Shown: positions 5,741 to 9,878 of the stretch, piece by piece
Layout of the letters: each line of letters starts with the position of its first letter
Position numbering within the stretch: position 1 is the stretch's first letter
Assembly (NCBI GenBank): GCA_014729945.1
Contig: WJJC01000037.1
Location: 1 to 9,878 of the forward strand
Length of the DNA stretch: 9,878 nt
Source of the DNA: Candidatus Bathyarchaeota archaeon
Lineage (GTDB): Archaea; Thermoproteota; Bathyarchaeia; TCS64
Reading direction: 5' to 3'
The notes under the pieces: model-generated
Databases searched by the model: none
Told to the model about the DNA's origin: nothing
What the model saw: only the letters and a program-made list of their open reading frames with translations
Program-made: the position numbers and the translations under genes

Positions 5741-6106
5741 TTACATATTTACATTTTTGATGATCTTATCCGTCTCATCTGAGTATTCATCGAGAAGCTT
5801 GGTAATCATTTCCTTGGCGAGATACTCTTTTAGTCCGCCCTCATCGAATTTAATCACATATACTCTGTGATGGCCTCCTTTCCCTGTCTCTTCTGTATAA
5901 GAAAGGATATCCTCATCAACCATATCGTTTAGATAATTGATTATGCTAGCTCTACTAATCTTGGTCTTACTATTGACGGATTCCCATACATCTCGACTGT
6001 TTGCACCTTCTGGGCGGATTGATAAAAGGTATTTTATCGATGTTACCTGCCAAGGCTTAAAAAACATATCAAAGCCTTTTGATGATAGATCCATACTAAG
6101 TGGCAT
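5741..6106 (-). CDS. Winged-helix transcriptional regulator (BlaI/MarR-like)
   Basis: This 121-residue protein has a winged helix-turn-helix: helix 1 WQVTSIKYLLSI (19-30), a helix after EGANSRDVWESV, a recognition helix SRASIINYLNDMV (51-63), and a wing with GKGGHHRVYVIKF (75-87). A C-terminal helix (91-115) may mediate dimerisation. The pattern resembles the BlaI/MecI and MarR groups of small DNA-binding repressors. No ligand or metal site is evident. The first ATG (6106) lies where transcription should begin from the TATA box at 6127-6136, so the mRNA is probably leaderless; the second ATG (6094) remains possible. A perfect 10-bp palindrome upstream of that TATA box could be its own operator. 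The target genes are unknown. Confidence 0.82.
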   Translation of the reverse strand: MPLSMDLSSKGFDMFFKPWQVTSIKYLLSIRPEGANSRDVWESVNSKTKISRASIINYLNDMVDEDILSYTEETGKGGHHRVYVIKFDEGGLKEYLAKEMITKLLDEYSDETDKIIKNVNM

Positions 6107-6126
6107 ACCTTTAAACCCATATTCAG

Positions 6127-6136
6127 TTTAATAAAA
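6127..6136 (-). promoter_or_regulatory. TATA box of the regulator gene
   Basis: On the minus strand this reads TTTTATTAAA, centred 26 bp upstream of the ATG at 6106, so the transcript should begin at or within one base of the start codon. AAGGT lies directly against the ATG, too close to act as a Shine-Dalgarno site. Confidence 0.55.
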
Positions 6137-6145
6137 CTTCATATT

Positions 6146-6155
6146 TAGCATGCTA
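6146..6155. repeat. Perfect 10-bp palindrome upstream of the regulator promoter
   Basis: TAGCATGCTA lies 9 bp upstream of the regulator's TATA box, in the 71-bp gap to the phosphatase stop codon. It is a plausible binding site for a dimeric regulator, possibly the winged-helix protein itself. I saw no second copy in the window. Confidence 0.35.
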
Positions 6156-6177
6156 GGCATTTCCCCTTCAAGATGGG

Positions 6178-7005
6178 CTAGTTTAAGAATTCTAGGTGTT
6201 TCATGGGATTTCGAGGTTCATTCAGATCAATTACAAGATATGGGTTTCTCCTATTACTCGTGGTGTGCAGGGTAAAAGTTTGATCTGTAACCCGGTAACC
6301 TTTTCTTACTCTTTTATGGCCGCGAATAACCCAGTCTAGTTCATGATAATCAAGAAACTCTTCTCTTGTTTTTTCACCGACATAATGGCCAACTCCTCGA
6401 AAACTAGGTTTATCCCCTATGTAACTCCCAGGGTCGTTCCAGAGTAGTTCGATTAATGTGTTGTCGGCTGGATGGTTTTTATGGGCATGTGCTATGTCAT
6501 CAAGGCTCTTGGTGTTGATTGGTATGTATCCATGGACTAGAAAAGCGTATTCTGGGATAATGGCTGCGTTATAAAGGAGTGATTTAAACTGTTTAAAGGC
6601 TTGCATCGCTTTTTCAGGTTCATTATGCTTCTTTACAATCTCCATCATGAGTGTACTTGGGGAGACTGGAACATCATCTGGTCCTTCATGATTCCCTCTT
6701 AAAACAATTATCTGTTTAGGGTGATCAATAATCAGTGTAGCTATTTTCTCAAGCACTCTCACTTGATTTCTCCCCCTGTCTATAAGATCACCAAGAAAGA
6801 GTAGATAATTCTCAGGATTATTCATCATTTTTTCTACATCATATTTTTTGAATATGTTATTCATTACGTGGCAGTTTCCATGTATATCGCCTAATACTAA
6901 GAGATTTCCCTCATCTGGAAACCTAAATAACCTATTGTCATCGTTTTCTCTGTGCTGATCAGTTAGATTTTCACTTGCTTTATTCAGTGAATCAATTAGT
7001 GGCAT
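6178..7005 (-). CDS. PPP-family serine/threonine protein phosphatase
   Basis: This is a dinuclear-metal phosphoprotein phosphatase of the PP1/PP2A type. Counting from the TTG at 7020, the motifs are GDIHG (44-48), GDLIDRG (77-83), RGNHE (108-112), the metal-ligand His in LVHG (163), LLWNDPG (192-198), FRGVGHYVGE (207-216) and RGH (233-235). All predicted metal ligands (D45, H47, D78, N110, H163, H235) and the catalytic H111 are present. I place the start at the ATG (residue 6 of that count, base 7005), because the TATA box at 7030-7040 predicts transcription starting near 7009, downstream of the TTG. The product would have 275 residues and be cytoplasmic. The pattern LLWNDP...RGVG...F is closer to eukaryotic PP1/PP2A than to the bacterial ApaH branch, as in the archaeal PP1-arch enzymes. 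It should reverse Ser/Thr phosphorylation; no kinase lies in the window. Confidence 0.92.
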   Translation of the reverse strand: MPLIDSLNKASENLTDQHRENDDNRLFRFPDEGNLLVLGDIHGNCHVMNNIFKKYDVEKMMNNPENYLLFLGDLIDRGRNQVRVLEKIATLIIDHPKQIIVLRGNHEGPDDVPVSPSTLMMEIVKKHNEPEKAMQAFKQFKSLLYNAAIIPEYAFLVHGYIPINTKSLDDIAHAHKNHPADNTLIELLWNDPGSYIGDKPSFRGVGHYVGEKTREEFLDYHELDWVIRGHKRVRKGYRVTDQTFTLHTTSNRRNPYLVIDLNEPRNPMKHLEFLN

Positions 7006-7029
7006 AGCTTGTATTCTCAAATAATTTAG

Positions 7030-7040
7030 TTAATATAAAG
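7030..7040 (-). promoter_or_regulatory. TATA box of the phosphatase gene
   Basis: On the minus strand this reads CTTTATATTAA. It lies in the 44-bp gap behind the HPP gene and predicts a start near 7009, just before the ATG at 7005. The phosphatase therefore has its own promoter despite close spacing to the HPP gene. Confidence 0.5.
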
Positions 7041-7049
7041 TATGGTCGG

Positions 7050-7505
7050 TCAGAATTTTGGGATTCGATGATTTTTAATGAAAACATAGATTTCTTTCAT
7101 CAAATATACTAAGAAAAGAGTGGTAAAAATAGATGAGAGTACACTTATGTTACATCCGTTTAGTAATACGCCTAGACATGTACCATTGGCAGGTGGGTGT
7201 TCAACACCATAGGTCTTCATCAGTAAACTTGAGAAAGTTACACCTATAGCTGCTGTGAATGTTGTGCTTATCATTAATGAGCTACCTATGTAGCTCAATA
7301 TTAGTCCACATATTAGGCCTATTAGGTGAGCGTATACAAAACTAGAGTTATTTGCCTCTTCAGCTAGGTATATTATGAAAGCTGTGGCTGCGAAAGATGT
7401 GAATATGATACCATGCTCGATTTTCATCATTTTAATATCCAGTAAAATTGTTAAGGCTATGAATAGCAGGGGTAGGGTTGCTATGTTTTTTCCTCTTATT
7501 TCCAT
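7050..7505 (-). CDS. HPP-family integral membrane protein
   Basis: The 151-residue product is strongly hydrophobic with about five membrane segments (roughly 9-25, 31-50, 57-76, 80-96 and 111-135). Residues 102-106 (EHPPA) carry the HPP motif that names the family, placed after a helix as usual, and YAHLIGLICGLILSYIG (58-74) matches the family's 'GHLIGALVG' helix. A cyanobacterial HPP protein has been linked to nitrite transport across membranes, but the role in archaea is not known. The ATG at 7505 is directly at the start predicted from the TATA box at 7525-7534, so the mRNA is probably leaderless. The gene is divergent from the DUF5320-like gene. The motif context reads HPPANGT rather than the common HPPAGAT. 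Confidence 0.8.
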   Translation of the reverse strand: MEIRGKNIATLPLLFIALTILLDIKMMKIEHGIIFTSFAATAFIIYLAEEANNSSFVYAHLIGLICGLILSYIGSSLMISTTFTAAIGVTFSSLLMKTYGVEHPPANGTCLGVLLNGCNISVLSSIFTTLFLVYLMKEIYVFIKNHRIPKF

Positions 7506-7524
7506 CCTACGGTTTTATTATGGT

Positions 7525-7534
7525 ATTATTTATA
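7525..7534 (-). promoter_or_regulatory. TATA box of the HPP gene
   Basis: On the minus strand this reads TATAAATAAT, a near-consensus box centred about 25 bp upstream of the ATG at 7505. It predicts a leaderless transcript. Confidence 0.6.
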
Positions 7535-7567
7535 CGGGTTTTGATTCCATCAATAAAATAACCATTA

Positions 7568-7581
7568 TGTGCGATTGCACA
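7568..7581. promoter_or_regulatory. Operator-like site 1 (TGTGC-N4-GCACA)
   Basis: TGTGCGATTGCACA is a perfect palindrome with 5-bp arms around GATT. It lies 4 bp upstream of the DUF5320-like gene's TATA box and 33 bp upstream of the HPP TATA box, so one protein here could act on both divergent genes. Confidence 0.5.
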
Positions 7582-7585
7582 ATAC

Positions 7586-7594
7586 TTATATATT
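7586..7594 (+). promoter_or_regulatory. TATA box of the DUF5320-like gene
   Basis: TTATATATT, with a predicted start near 7616. The leader would be about 34 nt, longer than most here, with GGTG (7640-7643) 6 nt from the ATG. Confidence 0.55.
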
Positions 7595-7596
7595 TC

Positions 7597-7610
7597 CGTG
7601 CATAAACACA
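7597..7610. promoter_or_regulatory. Operator-like site 2 (CGTGCATAAACACA)
   Basis: This near-copy of site 3 (13 of 14 bases identical) lies between the TATA box and the predicted transcription start. Protein bound here would block RNA polymerase. With its right neighbour it also forms AACACA-AAA-TGTGTT (7605-7619), a perfect 6-bp inverted repeat. Confidence 0.5.
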
Positions 7611-7620
7611 AAATGTGTTC

Positions 7621-7634
7621 TGTGCATAAACACA
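7621..7634. promoter_or_regulatory. Operator-like site 3 (TGTGCATAAACACA)
   Basis: The third copy of the 14-bp element lies just after the predicted transcription start and inside the leader. Extended by one base on each side it reads CTGTG-N6-CACAG. Site 2 and site 3 share GTGCATAAACACA, 24 bp apart. Confidence 0.5.
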
Positions 7635-7649
7635 GAAAAGGTGAATAAA

Positions 7650-7979
7650 ATGGGATTTAGAGGAGGATATAGAGGCTACGGAAGAGGCTTAGGACGCGGA
7701 TTTGGTCTAGGTTACGGCAGAGGCTATGGACGGGGATACTATGGGGATCCTTACAGGTGCGCTAGGTTCCCATGGCTACCCCGATGGTGGTGGGCAAATC
7801 CAAGCTACACTGGAACATATATCAACCCATCAACAGGAGACACAACAACGGTGCCATCAACGCCCTATGCAGTACCCGATGAACGCGCGTACCTTGAAGA
7901 TCAGATGAACTACCTAGAGCAAGAACTGGCAGCAATCAGAAAACGTCTAGAAGAACTGAAGTCTCAAAAAACAGTTTAA
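7650..7979 (+). CDS. DUF5320-like Gly-rich/coiled-coil small protein
   Basis: The predicted 109-residue protein starts at the ATG at 7650, supported by GGTG 6 nt upstream; the longer in-frame opening from 7569 lies within the promoter and is rejected. Residues 1-31 are Gly/Arg/Tyr repeats (RGYGRGLGRG, GYGRGYGRGYYG). Residues 40-48 are tryptophan-rich (FPWLPRWWW). A Thr/Pro linker follows, then a coiled coil (77-106, LEQELAAIRKRLEELK). This order of Gly-rich head, aromatic patch and C-terminal coiled coil matches DUF5320-type proteins, which elsewhere often sit beside NifX/NifB-like iron-molybdenum-cofactor genes. None is present here, and the single Cys37 gives no metal motif. The function is unknown. 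Three operator-like repeats around its promoter suggest tight control. Confidence 0.75.
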   Translation: MGFRGGYRGYGRGLGRGFGLGYGRGYGRGYYGDPYRCARFPWLPRWWWANPSYTGTYINPSTGDTTTVPSTPYAVPDERAYLEDQMNYLEQELAAIRKRLEELKSQKTV

Positions 7980-7988
7980 ACATCTCTA

Positions 7989-7994
7989 TTTTTT
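7989..7994 (+). terminator. T-tract terminator after the DUF5320-like gene
   Basis: TTTTTT begins 10 nt after the stop codon in the sequence CTCTATTTTTTATAT. It matches archaeal U-tract termination. Confidence 0.45.
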
Positions 7995-8033
7995 ATATCT
8001 AACTAACTGGATATTTTTATAGACAAGAATCTC

Positions 8034-8054
8034 CGTTTTAACGCAAAACGTTTT
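8034..8054. repeat. Inverted repeat upstream of the HycI-like gene promoter
   Basis: CGTTTT (8034-8039) and AAAACG (8045-8050) are separated by 5 bp. They overlap a second palindrome, AAAACGTTTT (8045-8054), that ends 3 bp before the TATA box. The spacing suits a regulator that works upstream of TATA, but AT-rich palindromes can arise by chance. Confidence 0.3.
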
Positions 8055-8057
8055 TAG

Positions 8058-8067
8058 TTTATATTTT
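8058..8067 (+). promoter_or_regulatory. TATA box of the HycI-like gene
   Basis: TTTATATTTT is centred 32 bp upstream of the ATG at 8095. It predicts a leader of about 6 nt, too short for a Shine-Dalgarno site. Confidence 0.5.
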
Positions 8068-8094
8068 AAGGATGATAACTATATTCTGGATATA

Positions 8095-8568
8095 ATGAGT
8101 GTCAATGAACTGGATAAGATGTTATCAAATGCAAAAGGTAAGATAATGTTCGTGGGTGTTGGTAGTGAGATAAGAGGGGATGAGGCGGGGGTAAAGAGGA
8201 TAATAGAAAAAATTACGCAAGCAGATATCAGTGAGGTCGCTGCAATATGGACCGATACACGGCCTGAAAACTGTTTGAAAAACATTGAGAGTTATAACCC
8301 CAGTGAGGTGGTCTTTCTCTTAGCTTCAAAGTTTGGAGGCGAACCTGGCGAGATCCGAGTACTGGATATAACTGATAATGAGGATTCTCTACATGAGTCT
8401 CCTCTTACCACGCTATCTCATTATCTTAATACTCAGGTTGGTACAAAATCCCGTCTAGTGGTTGTGGAGCCGAAGTATCTAAAAATCGGTGGGGTCTCAG
8501 ATGAGATGCTGAATGCCTCAAATAGGATAGGCGATCAAATAATATCAACTTTAAAAAAACATAGATAA
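8095..8568 (+). CDS. HycI-like hydrogenase maturation endopeptidase homologue (peptidase M52)
   Basis: This 157-residue protein aligns by eye with HycI along its length: GVGSEIRGDEAG (21-32) for the first metal-ligand loop, RPENCLKNI (56-64) for HycI's PEN segment, GEPGEIRVLD (82-91), HESPLTTLSHYL (100-111) for the 'HxxPL' ligand motif, and VEPKYLKIGGVSDEM (124-138). M52 proteases trim the C-terminus of the large subunit of NiFe hydrogenases once nickel is inserted, using nickel bound by Asp/Glu, Asp and His. The first acid (D29/E30) and H100 are kept, but the middle ligand region reads FLLASKFG (74-81) where HycI has VDATDMG, so Leu76 replaces the Asp. It may be inactive, or use another site. 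No hydrogenase gene lies in the window. The ATG fits the TATA box. Confidence 0.78.
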   Translation: MSVNELDKMLSNAKGKIMFVGVGSEIRGDEAGVKRIIEKITQADISEVAAIWTDTRPENCLKNIESYNPSEVVFLLASKFGGEPGEIRVLDITDNEDSLHESPLTTLSHYLNTQVGTKSRLVVVEPKYLKIGGVSDEMLNASNRIGDQIISTLKKHR

Positions 8569-8592
8569 TAACTTTCCAGCTTGTTAATGGAT

Positions 8593-9282
8593 CTAGAACA
8601 AGGGTGTTTTCCAGGCAATCCAGATTAACTCCATATCCTCTTCTGCAGTAATTTTGTGAATTGTATTCACTGGTATGTAAACTGCTTCTCCAGCGGAAAC
8701 CTCTATCCTTTTTTCCCCAATATGAGCAGCTCCTCTCCCTTTAATCAACACTAATACCTGTGGATAAGGATCTTTTTCCCCCGCATTGTTAAGTGTCTCT
8801 CCCTCGTCTATATGATAATAAGCACTACGTACGTCATCCCAGTATACTAGGGGTATCGGATGCGCTCCATGAGCATAACCAGCGAACTTTTTATCCAGTT
8901 TTTTAACCTTGAGTCTTCCCGGTGTGAAAAAATGGTTCATCAGGGCGTAAAGTGTGCTCATTATTTGTTTTGTCTTATCCCGGTTGATGAACTCCATATC
9001 TATAGGTCTCTTATCCGACATTTTGGATCTTCCTATCATGGAGCCGAAATCAGATTCTCCTGAGATTATTTTGTTAAATGTCTCTTTTTTCATTGTTAGC
9101 TTGATATCAGGAGTATGTGAATCTTGATTCACTGAAAGCGTTTTACTTATTGTTAGGGTGGCTTTCTCATCAGTGTCCGTTAAATGGAACTCGATGTTGA
9201 TGGGCGTCTCTCTCTGAATATGATCAGAATAATACTCGGAATCCTCCACAAGCTTCCTTAAACCCTCAACCAGTATACACAA
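8593..9282 (-). CDS. SCP2-like lipid-binding domain fused to a cupin domain
   Basis: The 229-residue product joins two domains. Residues about 25-128 resemble an SCP2 sterol-carrier fold, with alternating strands (INIEFHL, ATLTISKTLSV, DIKLTMKKETFNKIISGES) then IGRSKMSDKRPIDMEFI and a helix around 105-118. SCP2 domains bind lipids or acyl chains in a hydrophobic cavity. Residues about 150-225 form a cupin barrel, with PQVLVLIKGRGAAHIG and GEAVYIPVNTIHKI (198-211). The second cupin motif keeps its Pro and His209, but the first (HxH...E) is absent: the place reads KDPYPQVLVLIKG. A metal site is therefore unlikely and the cupin may be a binding module. The TTG at 9282 is the only start, as a TAG lies three codons upstream. 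TATA-like GTTATAATC (9311-9319) predicts a leader of about 7 nt. It follows the hydrolase by 42 bp. Confidence 0.72.
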   Translation of the reverse strand: MCILVEGLRKLVEDSEYYSDHIQRETPINIEFHLTDTDEKATLTISKTLSVNQDSHTPDIKLTMKKETFNKIISGESDFGSMIGRSKMSDKRPIDMEFINRDKTKQIMSTLYALMNHFFTPGRLKVKKLDKKFAGYAHGAHPIPLVYWDDVRSAYYHIDEGETLNNAGEKDPYPQVLVLIKGRGAAHIGEKRIEVSAGEAVYIPVNTIHKITAEEDMELIWIAWKTPLF

Positions 9283-9310
9283 AATAATCTATAGAGAGAA
9301 ATGAGGAGAA

Positions 9311-9319
9311 GATTATAAC
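9311..9319 (-). promoter_or_regulatory. TATA-like element of the SCP2-cupin gene
   Basis: On the minus strand this reads GTTATAATC, in the 42-bp gap behind the beta-lactamase-like gene. The predicted start is near 9289, 7 nt before the TTG. The two genes may be transcribed separately, together, or both ways. Confidence 0.4.
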
Positions 9320-9324
9320 ACTAA

Positions 9325-9878
9325 CTACTTTATCGCTTCAACAATCTTCTCCACAAGTGTCTCAACGAAACGATTTCTCTTATCCCTCGGTGGGTTCTCG
9401 TTTCCCTGTCGTACTATTATGAGATCCAAACTGGGGATGATATAGGAGTCGTTGATATTGTGTCCCCGTGAAGCATATGTATCATGAGGTACATTATCCC
9501 ACTCGTCATGGATCCAGAAAGTGTATCCATAGTTGTGTGTTTTCCCTGTATTCTGCTTGAATCTGCTGGTGGCTTCTTTAATCCACTTTTCTGGTACCAG
9601 TCGTTCATCATTCCATCTTCCTTTCCTTAGCCAGAGATATGCTAATCTGGTGAAATCTCTGGCAGAACACCGGAAAGTACTTCCAACTATAGTGTTGTAG
9701 CCATATGGGCTCTCACTTCTGTCTGCACCATAGGCATTGCAACCTGTGCTTCCACCTACACCCCATCCCGGTTCACTGGAGAAATTCAGTTCACGGGGAT
9801 CATTATACACCATATCACGGTAAGCGTTATCCCTGATACCCTGTGGCATACCTATCTTACCAAGTACTCGATCATACA
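9325..9878 (-). CDS. Serine beta-lactamase-like hydrolase, C-terminal part (truncated by window edge)
   Basis: The frame is open through the end of the window, so an apparent ATG at 9849 is internal: the residues before it (YDRVLGKIGMP) continue the family pattern 'L..LGM'. About 183 residues are visible. They match the C-terminal half of the class C beta-lactamase / penicillin-binding-like group, with GWGVGGSTGCNAYG, the tyrosine motif candidate YGYNTI, STFRCSARDFTRLAYLWLRKG (the usual 'S..DlaRfg.l.L..G'), YGYTFWIHD, and a C-terminal YASRGHNINDSYIIPSLDLIIVRQGN in place of the usual 'GHGG..G...v.P...lvvv'. The nucleophile motif SxxK would be in the missing N-terminus, so activity cannot be judged. 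Many archaeal members are esterases or D-amino peptidases rather than lactamases. The SCP2-cupin gene follows 42 bp later. Confidence 0.85.
   Translation of the reverse strand, partial: YDRVLGKIGMPQGIRDNAYRDMVYNDPRELNFSSEPGWGVGGSTGCNAYGADRSESPYGYNTIVGSTFRCSARDFTRLAYLWLRKGRWNDERLVPEKWIKEATSRFKQNTGKTHNYGYTFWIHDEWDNVPHDTYASRGHNINDSYIIPSLDLIIVRQGNENPPRDKRNRFVETLVEKIVEAIK

Noticed and set aside
9417..9611. 64-codon minus-strand frame within the hydrolase
   Set aside because: It overlaps the hydrolase on the same strand in another frame, and the hydrolase frame shows clear family motifs across these bases.
5741..9878. A BlaI-beta-lactamase regulatory pair formed by the winged-helix protein and the hydrolase
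   Set aside because: The genes are more than 3 kb apart with unrelated genes between, and no BlaR-like sensor or shared operator is seen.
1..9878. CRISPR array, insertion sequence, integrase or attachment site
   Set aside because: There are no regularly spaced repeats, transposase or integrase frames, terminal inverted repeats or tRNA-derived duplications in the window.

Overview
This window comes from an archaeon with a moderately AT-rich genome. It carries an archaeal/eukaryal-type elongation factor 1A, an archaeal S10, and the first 44 residues of an archaeal S12. Recognisable TATA boxes sit about 26 bp upstream of most start codons. The EF1A keeps the 11-residue GTPase-domain insert (here residues 122-132, GEYEAGTNPGG) that marks TACK/Asgard archaea and eukaryotes; Euryarchaeota have a short loop there. 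I therefore place the organism in the TACK/Asgard half of Archaea but cannot name the lineage.

Layout. 1-2000: translation genes, with rpsL (minus, cut by the window edge) divergent from EF1A and rpsJ (plus). 2000-3400: a 526-bp stretch between annotated genes that may hold one very short minus-strand gene, then a single-domain response regulator and a 61-residue four-cysteine protein. 3400-5400: a FolC-like Mur-ligase-fold enzyme convergent with an ECF-transporter-like membrane protein; their stop codons share TTAA. 5400-5740: non-coding, with a GC-rich island that could be a small RNA or a 24-codon peptide. 5740-7505 (minus): a winged-helix regulator, a eukaryote-like PPP phosphatase and a small HPP-family membrane protein, each with its own TATA box. 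7505-8570 (plus): a Gly/Trp-rich DUF5320-like coiled-coil protein and a HycI-like hydrogenase-maturation protease homologue. 8590-9878 (minus): an SCP2-cupin fusion and the C-terminal part of a serine beta-lactamase-like hydrolase that runs off the window.

No large operon or obvious multi-gene system is visible after the translation genes; most genes look singly transcribed with leaderless or very short-leader mRNAs. The most promising unexplained signal is regulatory. Three copies of a 14-bp near-palindrome (consensus TGTGC-N4-RCACA) bracket the TATA box and predicted start of the DUF5320-like gene in the HPP/DUF5320 divergent region. Several family members also lack residues normally tied to activity: DGAHN reads DGAKD in the FolC-like enzyme, a metal-ligand Asp reads Leu in the HycI-like protein, and the cupin lacks its first metal motif. 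This hints at repurposed enzymes. Nothing here amounts to a clearly new defence or metabolic system.
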